The position numbers and the translations under genes were made by a program. The notes beneath the pieces are model-generated. The model had not been told where the DNA came from, searched no databases, and saw only the letters and a program-made list of their open reading frames with translations. DNA of 29,610 nt from the IMG/VR virus record IMGVR_UViG_3300025417_000063, positions 1 to 29,610 of that record; one strand, written 5' to 3'. Every line of letters begins with the position of its first letter. Positions within the stretch are counted from its first letter, which is position 1. Below are positions 20,567-29,512 of this stretch, in pieces. The stretch is from a virus.

Positions 20567-20844
20567 TAGAAAGCCCCTCCATTAATAGTATAAGTACCAG
20601 CCGACAAGTAATTTAAAGTAACTGCGTCTTGTGCTAATGTAGGGTCTGCCATATTGTTAATTTGGTATGTACCCATATTAAAATTGCCAGCCATAGTTGT
20701 TTGACCATCGCTTGCAATAGATTGAGTTAATGAATTGGCAATGTCGCTTAGTGTGCTATTTGCCCATGCTGAACTAATGGTTGTACCTGTGACAACTGGG
20801 TTGCCAGCAGGTAAAGAATATATACCGCTACCGTTACGACTCAT
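20566..20844 (-). CDS. Short tail-fibre-like protein
   Basis: A 92-residue protein starting MSRNGSGIYSLPAGNPVVTG and continuing TTISSAWANSTLSDIANSLT, the widespread N-terminal domain by which many phage fibres attach to the tail, but with almost no fibre after it. The ending TYTINGGAF recalls the TINGGSF end of the large fibre at 1461. It is coupled to the genes on both sides (TAATG). It may be an adaptor or a degenerate fibre base. Confidence 0.65.
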   Translation of the reverse strand: MSRNGSGIYSLPAGNPVVTGTTISSAWANSTLSDIANSLTQSIASDGQTTMAGNFNMGTYQINNMADPTLAQDAVTLNYLSAGTYTINGGAF

Positions 20845-22481
20845 TATTTAACTCCTTCTTGCGCTTGTTTAATCAATAACAACTGCGCCAATTTCTTTTG
20901 TTGGTTTGTAAGTTGTGGTGCTTTTGCCGCTAATTGTCCTGCTTTATAAGCAGTTTCACCCATTAATCTAGGGCTAGTTGTTGCCATAGTAGCTGCTAAA
21001 CCTGGCAAATTAGCTCCACCAGTCATAACAGCACCTAAACCAGCGCCAACATCAAGTCCTTGCCCCACTAAACCTCTAGGAGTCCAAGAATTAACAGCTT
21101 GACCTGCAATAGCTGGCATTAAATTTTGACCGCCTTGGTTCATTAGTTTATTAGCTAATTCTTGACGGAAACCATAATCAGTATTGACATTATTGCGTGT
21201 CAAAGACTGCAATTTTTTTAATGCAGTTTCTTGCGCTTTGTCTTTTCCTAATGACAATGACCTTTCAATTTCTCTTTCAAGTCCTAATGCTTTTTCATAA
21301 TCTGCCATTGTTTTTGCATAATTTTCATCTTGAGAAACAATAGTATTTTTTACGGCATTACGAGTATTTGAAAGAATACGCTTGGCTTGGTCAGTCATGC
21401 CTTCTGAATAAACATCATCTAATCGTTGTTTTAAATCATCTAAACCGCCAGCAGTATGAAGAGTTGGTTTCTTTTCCCATTCATTTAAAATGCCACGAAT
21501 TTCGCTGACTTTTTTCATTGTGTCAGGGCCAACTTTTGACGCTTCTTCGCCAATTCCTTTAGATTTTAAACTATCTAAAGTATTGGTAAATGCTTCTTTA
21601 ATTGGTTTGAAGTCTAAAAATACTTGGTTATTTTTTGTAGTTTCAATGCCTTGTTTATATGCTTGACTGCGTTGTGAACGCATTTCTGCCAAAGCGTCTT
21701 TAGCTTTATTAAGTACATCTTCCATTGGCACTTCATTACGCATATTTTGTAAAAATTCTTCATTGCCTGTTTTACCAGCTTTATATGCTTGACTAAATGC
21801 TTCTTCACCAGCACCAGTAGAAACACCAGCACCTTTACGCAACAAAGAACCTAATAATTCACCGCCTTTGCCAACTGCTGCTGGAATTGCGCCTAATGCA
21901 GCATTTACTGGTGCTTCTGCAATTTTTTCTTTATAAAATTCTGTACCAGTTTTACCTGTTTCATTAGGCATTACAGCGCCTTGCAAAGCACTTGCGCTTA
22001 TTGTTTGCAAAACAGGTGCAGCTTTAGCAAAACTAGGAATAGCGCCAATAGCTTTTAATGAACCAGCAGCAGGTGCAATGCCACCAGCAATTTGCCCAGT
22101 TAAATAAGAACCAGGGTTTGCTTCTTGGTATGGTTTCGCTTGTTGGGCATAATTTTGTGCTGCTGCACCACCAATATTTCCACCACTAGCTAATTGCGCT
22201 ACACCTAATGTTGGGTCAATAATTCCTGATTTTAATGCGCCTACTAATGAAGACTCTAATGGTCTTGGTGTTTCTTGAACATTTAATGCGCCACGATTAA
22301 TTGGTTTTCCAAGCGCTGCACCACCACCTGTTTCTCCAAAAGCACCAGCAGAAGCACGAGGCATTCCAGCATTAGGGTTTTGTCTTAAAACTTCAGCCTG
22401 TACTTGTTCTTGTGAAGCACCAGCAGGGCCTTCAATTTGGTATGTTTTGCCATCAGGGGCAGAAATTGAATATATTGGCAT
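20844..22481 (-). CDS. Ejection/internal virion protein candidate
   Basis: A 545-residue protein. The N-terminal YSISAPDGKTYQIEGPAGAS and QEQVQAEVLRQNP form a short module common in phage proteins, followed by an Ala/Gly-rich low-complexity region with hydrophobic stretches and a long helical C-terminal half (about 220-420, many Lys/Glu heptads). This layout and the place after other Ala/Gln-rich proteins fit the DNA-ejection proteins of short-tailed phages, which leave the head to form a channel. No lytic transglycosylase site was seen. The function is inferred. Confidence 0.55.
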   Translation of the reverse strand: MPIYSISAPDGKTYQIEGPAGASQEQVQAEVLRQNPNAGMPRASAGAFGETGGGAALGKPINRGALNVQETPRPLESSLVGALKSGIIDPTLGVAQLASGGNIGGAAAQNYAQQAKPYQEANPGSYLTGQIAGGIAPAAGSLKAIGAIPSFAKAAPVLQTISASALQGAVMPNETGKTGTEFYKEKIAEAPVNAALGAIPAAVGKGGELLGSLLRKGAGVSTGAGEEAFSQAYKAGKTGNEEFLQNMRNEVPMEDVLNKAKDALAEMRSQRSQAYKQGIETTKNNQVFLDFKPIKEAFTNTLDSLKSKGIGEEASKVGPDTMKKVSEIRGILNEWEKKPTLHTAGGLDDLKQRLDDVYSEGMTDQAKRILSNTRNAVKNTIVSQDENYAKTMADYEKALGLEREIERSLSLGKDKAQETALKKLQSLTRNNVNTDYGFRQELANKLMNQGGQNLMPAIAGQAVNSWTPRGLVGQGLDVGAGLGAVMTGGANLPGLAATMATTSPRLMGETAYKAGQLAAKAPQLTNQQKKLAQLLLIKQAQEGVK

Positions 22482-23554
22482 TATTGACCTATTACTGTAG
22501 CTTTACCCCACATACTTGGGGTTTGTTGATTTTGCATAGGTGCTTGTTGCATAGGCGCTTGTTGCATTTGTGGTTGAACACCTAAATTTGAACCTTGTAC
22601 GCCAGCAGCAATCGAAATGTCATTTTGTGCTTGTTGGCGCATACGAGCTTTTTGTGCAACCACATCAGGACTATCTCCAATATCTGGAAAATAAGTTTTT
22701 CTGTTTGCTTCAATTTCATGGGCATTAGTGCCAGCACCAGTTTTAAAGCGTAAATATGCTTCAGTCCATTGGTTTTGTGCTTGTTTAGCTTGTTGTGCAG
22801 CAGATGGTGTTAAAAAGTTAAGCATTCCACCAGCCATTCCTGTAGTTGCTTGTGAAACTGGGCTATTAGGATTAAAACCTTTTGCGTAAACATTATTTAA
22901 TTCATTGTTTGCGCCAACCATTTGGCTATGAAATACAGCAGCTTTACCTTGTGATTCTGTTAAATTTCCTTTTCCAAGAATAGGTTGTCCATTAATACTT
23001 AATGGAGTAGCTTTTCCAGTAAAAGGATTAATTAAAACAGCGCCTTGTGGAGTTTCAACAACTTGACCTTTTCCAAGTTCAGCGCCACGAAGTCCTAATT
23101 CTCTTTCTCTTAATTTTAATTCTGCTTTGTCTTTTTCAGAAAGTTGTTCAGGAGCTTTTGGAATATTTGCAGCAATTAATGAAGGCACAAATTCTTTTCC
23201 ACCATATTCTGCTTTTGTTGCAAGACCTAAAGCACCTTTAGTGTCGCCTTTATTTAAGGCTTCCATAATGTCTTGTTGTTCTTGTAATTTTTTATCACGC
23301 AATGCTTGTGCCAATGCTAATTGTTTATTTTCAGCGTTATGGCTTAAATAAGCACCAGCAGCAGCATTAAACAAAGGCTGTAATTGTTGCGCCCAAGAAG
23401 GTGCTACATAGCGACCAGAAATCACTTGTCCAGTAGGTTGCTGCGTACTATTTTGAGTAAGCAAATCTGCCATTTGCTGTTGGCGTGACAATGCCATAGC
23501 TTGTGGGTCAGTAGCTAATAATGCTTGGTCAGTTAAAGAAGCTGGTTGTGCCAT
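22481..23554 (-). CDS. Ejection-type virion protein candidate
   Basis: A 357-residue helical protein starting MAQPASLTDQALLATDPQAM. It has an Ala/Gln-rich N-terminal part with a coiled coil (ENKQLALAQALRDKKLQEQQ), a beta segment (VVETPQGAVLINPFTGKATP) and a conserved-looking helix pair (QWTEAYLRFKTGAGTNAHEI, then FPDIGDSPDVVAQKARMR). The last is typical of internal virion proteins of uncultured podoviruses. Gln-rich repeats (PMQQAPMQ) end the protein. It shares a TAATG junction with the next ejection candidate. Confidence 0.55.
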   Translation of the reverse strand: MAQPASLTDQALLATDPQAMALSRQQQMADLLTQNSTQQPTGQVISGRYVAPSWAQQLQPLFNAAAGAYLSHNAENKQLALAQALRDKKLQEQQDIMEALNKGDTKGALGLATKAEYGGKEFVPSLIAANIPKAPEQLSEKDKAELKLRERELGLRGAELGKGQVVETPQGAVLINPFTGKATPLSINGQPILGKGNLTESQGKAAVFHSQMVGANNELNNVYAKGFNPNSPVSQATTGMAGGMLNFLTPSAAQQAKQAQNQWTEAYLRFKTGAGTNAHEIEANRKTYFPDIGDSPDVVAQKARMRQQAQNDISIAAGVQGSNLGVQPQMQQAPMQQAPMQNQQTPSMWGKATVIGQ

Positions 23555-23562
23555 ATTATTTC

Positions 23563-24528
23563 CTATTGAAGCAGACTAGCCAATTTTAATGCAGTTGGCG
23601 TTGTTGTTAATCGTGAACCTTCTACTGGTACAGTTTGTGCGCTTGGTAAAAACGCTGATTGATAATGCACAGTTGGTAATGTTTGCGTGGCATTTTTTTG
23701 GGTTGCAGCGCCTAAATTTTTTAATGCTGTTGCTAATTGTGTTGGGTTTGGCAATATAGAAGAAGTAGCTGTAGAACCATTTAAACCGACTGAAGACGCT
23801 TCAATAGGGTTTCCTAACCAATCTGTAGCAGGAAGTCCATTAGCGCCTAATTGATAGGCAACTCCAATATCTCCACCACCAGGCAATCCTGTTCCTAATA
23901 CCGAAGAGGGTGCTAAAGAAGCAGATAAACCTGTACCAGCACCAGCATTTGCACCAGCAGCAGGTAAAGCGGCATTTAATCCACTTGTACCACTTAAACC
24001 AGCACCAGTTGCTGCGCCAGTAGCAGTTGTGCCAGCAGCAGCTAAATCAGCGCCACTACCAGCAGCAATAGCAGGGTCTACAGCAATGGCTGAACCTGTA
24101 GGCACAGTAATGCCAGCGGTTGTGCCGCCAGAAAGAAGTCCTGTAGAACCACCAGCGCCACCTGTTAAACCTGTACCGCTTCCTAATGCGTCAATGGTAG
24201 ATTGTGGCACTCCAGCATCAGCTAATGCAGCAGGAGTTAAAGCGCCTGAGTCAGCTAGACCTAACAATGTAGGGTCAGCAATACCAGCAGCTAAAAGTGC
24301 TGCGCCACCGACTGTAGCCCAACCGCCAGGAATGGCATTATTAACAGTTTGGTCAATAGAAACACCAGCATTACTAATGGGTGTAATTACATCATTTTGG
24401 ACAATATTACCTACATCTGAAACAGCATTGCTAACTGCATTTCCAATGTCAGAAATAACTCCGCCACCGTTTCCAAATGGGGTGCGTTTACCTTCCCAAG
24501 TCCAGCCTGAATGTTTACTTCTAAACAT
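23563..24528 (-). CDS. Ala/Gly-rich internal virion protein candidate
   Basis: A 321-residue low-complexity protein, more than one-third Ala and Gly. The N-terminus (MFRSKHSGWTWEGKRTPFGN) is polar, followed by weakly amphipathic Val/Ile/Asn repeats (NAVSNAVSDVGNIV) and a hydrophobic stretch (VGGAALLAAGIADPTLLGLA). The composition fits proteins packaged in the head and injected through membranes. There is no enzymatic motif. It lies one base after the previous gene, within the ejection block. Confidence 0.5.
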   Translation of the reverse strand: MFRSKHSGWTWEGKRTPFGNGGGVISDIGNAVSNAVSDVGNIVQNDVITPISNAGVSIDQTVNNAIPGGWATVGGAALLAAGIADPTLLGLADSGALTPAALADAGVPQSTIDALGSGTGLTGGAGGSTGLLSGGTTAGITVPTGSAIAVDPAIAAGSGADLAAAGTTATGAATGAGLSGTSGLNAALPAAGANAGAGTGLSASLAPSSVLGTGLPGGGDIGVAYQLGANGLPATDWLGNPIEASSVGLNGSTATSSILPNPTQLATALKNLGAATQKNATQTLPTVHYQSAFLPSAQTVPVEGSRLTTTPTALKLASLLQ

Positions 24529-24529
24529 T

Positions 24530-25372
24530 TTATAGGCCTAAAGATGACAATATAGAAGGTGCAGCTGCGGTAATTGCGCTAGAACCTAGTCCAAACAAAC
24601 CACTTGTAAGATTAGTAGACTGTCCTAAGGCTGCATTATTAGCGGCAATTTGGGCGTTTTGTTGTGCTTGAGTAGCGGCATTATAGTCAGGGCCTGTTGT
24701 AGCAGCTTGTGTATAAGGAGTTACATAACCAGGATTAGAAGCAGTATTAAATGCAGCTAATTGTTGCAATGGGTTGTTATAAGTCTGTAATTGTTGGTTA
24801 TAGGCTTGTTGGTTAGCAGTTAAACCAGCATTAAGACCTTGTGTTGTAGCCTGTGCCAACAAGTTATTTTGGTTATTTGCAAGCTGATTTTGGGCATAAG
24901 TATATGCCTCAGAACCAGGCTGAATACCTTGGTTTGCAAGTTGGTCATTAACCATTTGTTGCTGGTGTTGTAGTTGCGGTTGCAAAATTTGCATTTCAGC
25001 CGCTTGGTAAGTCTGTCCAGGGTTAATTCCTGTGCTTGGCAAATTAGTAGGGTTAAATGCTTGTGCGCTAGTGTTTTGCACATTGTTAGAAATATTGCCA
25101 AATGTATTTTGTAATGGCTGACTAAATGTTTGGTTAGCGGAATATATTGGGTTTCCGTTAGCGTCTGTGCCAGTTTGTACATAGTTTAAATTGCCGTAAG
25201 GAGTAGATTGATTTACTCGGTTTGCGGCAGTAGCGGCTTGTGCGCCAGCTAAATTTCCAAGCGCTGTTTGCTGTGCAGCTTGCACATAAGGGCTAGTTGT
25301 GTTTGCATAAGGATTTGTTGTCCCTGTAGCGTTTTGCCCTGCATTAGAAAATACACCTGTACCTGCACCCAT
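24530..25372 (-). CDS. Gln/Asn-rich internal virion protein candidate
   Basis: A 280-residue protein preceded by AAGGAG. It contains TAANRVNQSTPYGNLNYVQT and GTDANGNPIY, a motif set that recurs in phage tail or ejection proteins near the head-tail genes, then long Gln/Asn/Ala helices (QAYNQQLQTYNNPLQQLAAF) and a hydrophobic C-terminus (LFGLGSSAITAAAPSILSSL) that could enter a membrane. Its role in DNA ejection is inferred from composition and position. Confidence 0.55.
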   Translation of the reverse strand: MGAGTGVFSNAGQNATGTTNPYANTTSPYVQAAQQTALGNLAGAQAATAANRVNQSTPYGNLNYVQTGTDANGNPIYSANQTFSQPLQNTFGNISNNVQNTSAQAFNPTNLPSTGINPGQTYQAAEMQILQPQLQHQQQMVNDQLANQGIQPGSEAYTYAQNQLANNQNNLLAQATTQGLNAGLTANQQAYNQQLQTYNNPLQQLAAFNTASNPGYVTPYTQAATTGPDYNAATQAQQNAQIAANNAALGQSTNLTSGLFGLGSSAITAAAPSILSSLGL

Positions 25373-25382
25373 TACTATCTCC

Positions 25383-25772
25383 TTATGCCCATTTACAATA
25401 TTCTGGGCGCATTTCCAAAATTACCAAATCCCCTTCATCGTGTGCGTCTGGGATAGTGGCAACATCTCGAAAACCAAGGTGTCGGTCTAGTCTTAGGGCT
25501 TTTTCATTGTTGCCTGCGACTGTGCCAATTATAACCTTTAATTTCAATATGTTAAAAGGGTAATGAAAGACTGCTTTTAAGAAACTTTTAGTAGCCCAAT
25601 GATTACCCTCGCCATGCACATGAATACAGCAAGATTTACCAAAAAAATTACAATACATCACTACAGCACGAATTTTTCCATCAATCACATTACCTAAATA
25701 ATGAGCATTTGACGCTTGCGGAAGATTATTTCCTGCCCATTTTTTAAGCAATTCCTGATTAGTTTCAAGCAC
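25383..25772 (-). CDS. GNAT-like acetyltransferase
   Basis: A 129-residue protein. Residues 80-104 (VIIGTVAGNNEKALRLDRHL, then GFRDV) match the acyl-CoA-binding helix and the N-x-x-A-x-x-x-x-x-x-x-G-F ending of GNAT enzymes, preceded by strands and a basic helix. The fold is short but complete. GNAT-like proteins occur inside the structural operons of other short-tailed phages; their target is unknown. It lies between tail hub and ejection genes, ten bases before the next ATG. Confidence 0.7.
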   Translation of the reverse strand: MLETNQELLKKWAGNNLPQASNAHYLGNVIDGKIRAVVMYCNFFGKSCCIHVHGEGNHWATKSFLKAVFHYPFNILKLKVIIGTVAGNNEKALRLDRHLGFRDVATIPDAHDEGDLVILEMRPEYCKWA

Positions 25773-27530
25773 TTACAGGACTCCCCCCTTTTGAAATACA
25801 TAGTCGGTAGAAACCCAATGAAAATCAATTCCTTGCGACAACACATTCATATTAACTGAGGCTGAAAAACCAATACCTTGTACACCTTGCCAGTTTTTAG
25901 TGGTTAAATAGCCACCACCCCATTTGTTTAAGTCCCATTTACCGTTATCCCAAGTGCCTACTTGAGTCAATCCTGGGTTAAAACTTAACTGACCTACAGG
26001 AGGTACTGTTTGAAAGTCGGTACTAATGTTACATAAAACAGTTGGCACACCATTGTCAGATTGAATAATAGGGCGAATTAATGTAAATCGTTTGTTTTGC
26101 CCTGGACTTTCAAAATAAGAATAAGCCTGTTGTGCATTACCAAATATGTTATTGCCATTGTCGGCATTACTGTCCCAAAACTTTCCTACAAAACCACTTC
26201 CGCCAAAATAAAGCTGGTCGTTAAATAAAGTAAAACAAGTAGTAGAAATGTTGGTAAATTGCGCCCATGCGTCTGTAATGGTATTCATTACATATTGCTG
26301 AGTGCCTGTGCTTGAAGGAATGTTAATAAGCAGCATGGTTTGGTCAGCAAAATAGGTAATTTGCCATCCAAAATTGTCTGCATATTGGGCAATTTCTTGG
26401 TTAATTGCGTAGTAAATCTTGTCTGTTAAGAAAACCCTTGGGTTTAAACGGTCAGACTGTAATGCCGCAGAAAGAGGTACTAAACCTTCTTTCATTAATA
26501 ACAAAAGGTCGCTACCAAACTTAAAAAAGCACTTTCTGCAAAATACTTCGCCAAATTGCCAAACACCTACTAATGAAAATGTAGTTGCGTCAGAAGGGTC
26601 ACCACCTTGGTAAACAATTACTTCACCATTTTTAGTAACAAAAACTGCGTGGTCATTTACGCCTTGTCCGCCATCAACAGTCCAAGTACCCATAGCTTGT
26701 AAAAAGCTACCATTTCTTGCAATACCGCCAAAGTCTAAAACTTGCGCTGCGCCACCCAAAGAATTAACAGGCAAATACCAGCATTTAAGGGTGTTTTCTT
26801 GCGTGAAATATAGGCGGTTTTGAAACAAATTGACATTAATAAAAGTGCTGGAGTCTACGCCTGTAATTCCTAATGGAATATAAGTGCCTACAACACTAGC
26901 ATTTCCGCTTGGCGTAGTCGCCATTGTGTAAGTAAAAGTTGTAGTGCTAGTAACGGTAATAATGTAAACACCGTTGTAATCACTAGGAGTAGCACCTGTA
27001 ATAGTGACTTGGTTTCCAGTAATTAAACCATGTGCAGAAGAGGTTGTTAATGTAGCAACATTGCCTGTATGGGTAATACTAGAAATAGTTTGACCAGTAG
27101 AAGTCGTGGCAATTTTAAGCCATGAAGTACCGTTATAAACCATTACAGGGTCAGAACCATTACAAGCTACTAAGTAATATCCGCCAATGTTGGAAAAGTC
27201 CACCCATTGCATTTTGTCGCTAGTAATACCTGTATAAGAGGTAGTAGCTGTACCAGAATTTGTACAGTTGTATATTTTTGTCCCTGCGGCAGCCAATAAC
27301 TGCTGACCACTTGGCGCAGCATAGGTCATTACGGTATTTACTTGACCTGTAATGCCTGTGGAATATTTAGTCCAACCATTTCTAAGCCTAACATCAGTAG
27401 GAGTAGGCCAAAAATTAGTCAGGTTTACTGCGTCAGTAGGCGGCATTGCCGCTAAAGAATCCCTAGCGTTCCAACCACCAACAGGCGCAGTTAAAGAAGC
27501 GGTTGTAGCAGTATTTTGCTGTGGCTGCAT
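25773..27530 (-). CDS. Tail hub / nozzle protein, propeller-like
   Basis: A 585-residue beta-rich protein. The start (TAPVGGWNARDSLAAMPPTD, then AVNLTNFWPTPTDVRLRNGW) and the repeated WxDxG-like blades resemble the gp10-type tail hub of P22-like phages and related nozzles. Residues about 150-218 (SSAHGLITGNQVTITGATPS, then DYNGVYIITVTSTTTFTYTM) are a small beta domain inserted between blades and found in many unrelated phage structural proteins. It lies next to the head-tail adaptor, the expected order. The exact gp10 correspondence is inferred. Confidence 0.6.
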   Translation of the reverse strand: MQPQQNTATTASLTAPVGGWNARDSLAAMPPTDAVNLTNFWPTPTDVRLRNGWTKYSTGITGQVNTVMTYAAPSGQQLLAAAGTKIYNCTNSGTATTSYTGITSDKMQWVDFSNIGGYYLVACNGSDPVMVYNGTSWLKIATTSTGQTISSITHTGNVATLTTSSAHGLITGNQVTITGATPSDYNGVYIITVTSTTTFTYTMATTPSGNASVVGTYIPLGITGVDSSTFINVNLFQNRLYFTQENTLKCWYLPVNSLGGAAQVLDFGGIARNGSFLQAMGTWTVDGGQGVNDHAVFVTKNGEVIVYQGGDPSDATTFSLVGVWQFGEVFCRKCFFKFGSDLLLLMKEGLVPLSAALQSDRLNPRVFLTDKIYYAINQEIAQYADNFGWQITYFADQTMLLINIPSSTGTQQYVMNTITDAWAQFTNISTTCFTLFNDQLYFGGSGFVGKFWDSNADNGNNIFGNAQQAYSYFESPGQNKRFTLIRPIIQSDNGVPTVLCNISTDFQTVPPVGQLSFNPGLTQVGTWDNGKWDLNKWGGGYLTTKNWQGVQGIGFSASVNMNVLSQGIDFHWVSTDYVFQKGGVL

Positions 27531-27532
27531 AA

Positions 27533-28435
27533 TTAAGTACCATAGCCTGTATCTGGAATGTTAGCCCAACCAATAAGCACTTTGCTTGGGTTAGGATTAA
27601 ATGACAGGTTAGGCGCACCTTTGTCATTGGCTTTAGCAATAGACAAATAACGCTGATAATCTTGCGTTAATGAAGTGGTGTCAAAACCTTTAATTTGGAA
27701 ATATTTAAGTTTTGTATAAATAACCATAATACGACTGTCAAAGAAAGTCGTGTCTGAGTCATTGGTAAATTGTTGTAATGGTGTGCCAGTTGCGGACTCT
27801 GCCCAAGCATTACTACGGTATTCAAAACCTAAATACTCTTGAGTATTCATTGGAGGCCATACTTGGAAAGTACCGCCAAGAATACGCCAACGGACTCGTG
27901 GGCCAGTTGAAATATAACCAGACTTTAGCCATTGCCATTGTTGGGCATCTTCAGGGCCAAGCATTTCCCAATGTTTTGTTTTATCCCAATGGGTGCGGTC
28001 TGTAATGGTTTCAAAATCAAAAGGAAGGGGATAAATAGTCTGTGCAAATAAAACGCTATTTGTGCCTGTTAAAGAGGCTTCCTGACTCATTGTTACGGTT
28101 GTAGCATCATTTACAACGGAAACATAAGTGTCTTGGTTTACATTGTATCCAGTAATGGAGTAATTAGTATTTAGTCCAGTAGTTGTGCTGACATTGGTTA
28201 ATACATAGCTACCTTGTGTAGAAGTAGCTGTTGCATTAAGGAATTGGGTGTAGAAACGATACTCCTTCTCCAAGGCCTGCCAGTCATATTCTTTCAATAA
28301 CTCGTAACCAGCACCATTCATCAATGCCAAAATTTGTTGGACATTGGTGTCAGGATTACCAGCTACATAGGTAGGTACTGGAAGGTTTAACTCTGCACTT
28401 ACTTGTTGCACGAGTTGGAGCATCGTTTGGGACAT
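27533..28435 (-). CDS. Head-tail adaptor candidate
   Basis: A 300-residue protein. The N-terminal helices (MLQLVQQVSAELNLPVPTYV, then ILALMNGAGYELLKEYDWQA) match the start of short-tailed phage adaptor proteins (P22 gp4 or T7 gp11 type). The middle contains beta strands (QGSYVLTNVSTTTGLNTNYS), and the C-terminal half (PPMNTQEYLGFEYRSNAWAE, then TKLKYFQIKGFD) is typical of this class. It would bind the portal and receive the tail hub encoded next. The longer middle suggests an inserted domain. Confidence 0.55.
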   Translation of the reverse strand: MSQTMLQLVQQVSAELNLPVPTYVAGNPDTNVQQILALMNGAGYELLKEYDWQALEKEYRFYTQFLNATATSTQGSYVLTNVSTTTGLNTNYSITGYNVNQDTYVSVVNDATTVTMSQEASLTGTNSVLFAQTIYPLPFDFETITDRTHWDKTKHWEMLGPEDAQQWQWLKSGYISTGPRVRWRILGGTFQVWPPMNTQEYLGFEYRSNAWAESATGTPLQQFTNDSDTTFFDSRIMVIYTKLKYFQIKGFDTTSLTQDYQRYLSIAKANDKGAPNLSFNPNPSKVLIGWANIPDTGYGT

Positions 28436-28436
28436 A

Positions 28437-29060
28437 TTAGGCCTCTACTGCTTTTGTTTTGCGTGTTTTGGGGGTTTTTTCCGCAACAGCAGCAAGTATC
28501 GCTGACATTTGTTCTTGCATTTGTGCCAGCTTCGCCTCTGTTTCAGCCTTAATTTTAGCATTTTCCTCTTTGAGTTGTGCTAATTCAGCATTACGCTTGT
28601 CAATTTCGGCAGTATCTTGAGCCAAATTGAGGAAAGTGCGTGCTTTTTCTCTAAAGGAATGAGGACTCATGCCTGCAATCATGCCAATACGCTGTAATTG
28701 CTGGTCTGAACAGTTTGCAACATCTTCAACAGTACGGAATTTAATACCTTTTAATTCCTCTGCTTGGGACATACTTACCAAAGGCCAATGTTCAATAGGA
28801 GTGCCAGTTAAAGTCTGTTCACCACCCATTTTATTTTGGTATGCCGCCCATTGGACTGGAAAACGCAGTTTATGGCGGTCTTGGGCGATAGTGTCAATAA
28901 TGTTTAATTGGTCGCCAGGGGTGTAAATTGTTACCCAGTCAGCATCTCTAAAAATAGGTCTGCCTTGTGCAAGGGTTTCGTCTTTAATTTCAATAGGTTT
29001 GCGGTAAAACTTTACCGTTAATAGTGCGTCAGCACCTCGTACATCTGATTCAATAGCCAT
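28437..29060 (-). CDS. Conserved capsid-module protein with coiled-coil tail
   Basis: A 207-residue protein. Residues 15-75 (VKFYRKPIEIKDETLAQGRP, then FRDADWVTIYTPGDQLNIID) are compact and beta-rich. Residues about 100-140 (ELKGIKFRTVEDVANCSDQQ, then LQRIGMIAGMSPHSFREKAR) resemble a helix-hairpin-helix-like segment. Residues about 150-190 form a coiled coil (ELAQLKEENAKIKAETEAKL), with a basic end (KTPKTRKTKAVEA). Homologue-like proteins occur next to capsid genes in uncultured phages. A role in head assembly is possible; function unassigned. Confidence 0.5.
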   Translation of the reverse strand: MAIESDVRGADALLTVKFYRKPIEIKDETLAQGRPIFRDADWVTIYTPGDQLNIIDTIAQDRHKLRFPVQWAAYQNKMGGEQTLTGTPIEHWPLVSMSQAEELKGIKFRTVEDVANCSDQQLQRIGMIAGMSPHSFREKARTFLNLAQDTAEIDKRNAELAQLKEENAKIKAETEAKLAQMQEQMSAILAAVAEKTPKTRKTKAVEA

Positions 29061-29087
29061 TTAATTCTCCTAAGGGATTAGGTTGTT

Positions 29088-29125
29088 AAAAGATAAAAAG
29101 GGACTCCCCTTTTGAGGGAATCCCT
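29088..29125 (-). terminator. Rho-independent terminator
   Basis: On the minus strand AGGGATTCCC pairs with GGGAGTCCCT (10 base pairs, one G-T) around a short loop and is followed by TTTTTATCTTTT. It lies between the decoration-like gene and the next late gene, and would lower expression downstream of the capsid genes. Confidence 0.8.
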
Positions 29126-29146
29126 AGTGTACTACAGGGGTAAAAC

Positions 29147-29455
29147 TTATACGCTTGCAGCGCTGAACCAAGCACAATCACCAGAAGCCAAAGCAACGCC
29201 TGGGGATGTGTAAGCACCACCAGTAGCAGCTACTTGGAAAGTAGAAGCATTGATAGCGCAAACGGTTGTAGAGGCAGAAATAGCAGCACCAGCTTGTGCG
29301 AATACATAACGCAAGCCTGTGTTACCAAAAGTCTCAGCACCGAGTGGGCCAAATGCTGGGATTGTTTCAACAGTAGAACCGTTGGTCAAAACGAAATCGG
29401 TTGGAGTAACACCATTAAGGTTTACACCAGCGATAGGGAGAGTACTATAAGCCAT
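29147..29455 (-). CDS. Capsid decoration-like protein
   Basis: A 102-residue, Ala/Thr/Gly-rich beta protein starting MAYSTLPIAGVNLNGVTPTD and ending ASGDCAWFSAASV. It has no helices of note and no membrane span. It sits between the probable major capsid protein and a strong terminator, which gives it capsid-level expression. A decoration or minor head protein is the simplest reading; the identity is not proven. Confidence 0.4.
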   Translation of the reverse strand: MAYSTLPIAGVNLNGVTPTDFVLTNGSTVETIPAFGPLGAETFGNTGLRYVFAQAGAAISASTTVCAINASTFQVAATGGAYTSPGVALASGDCAWFSAASV

Positions 29456-29491
29456 GATTTTTTCCTTTGTAAATTAAATAGACCTTTATAA

Positions 29492-29509
29492 ATAGGGGTT
29501 TCCCCCTAT
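29492..29509 (-). other. GAAA-capped RNA hairpin in late transcript
   Basis: On the minus strand ATAGGGG-GAAA-CCCCTAT forms a perfect 7-bp stem closed by a GNRA tetraloop, four bases after the capsid gene stop. No U-run follows, so it is more likely an mRNA stabiliser, processing site or partial attenuator than a full terminator. Confidence 0.6.
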
Positions 29510-29512
29510 CTA

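Noticed and set aside
24029-24535. 168-codon open frame on the plus strand
   Set aside because: It lies antisense to an Ala/Gly-rich late gene. GC-rich repeated Ala/Gly codons keep the opposite strand open. There is no ribosome-binding site, and the composition (Pro/Ala only) mirrors the real gene.
29492-29509. Hairpin as a rho-independent terminator
   Set aside because: The stem is strong, but no run of T follows in the minus-strand direction, and the next gene depends on transcription through it or on an unseen promoter.
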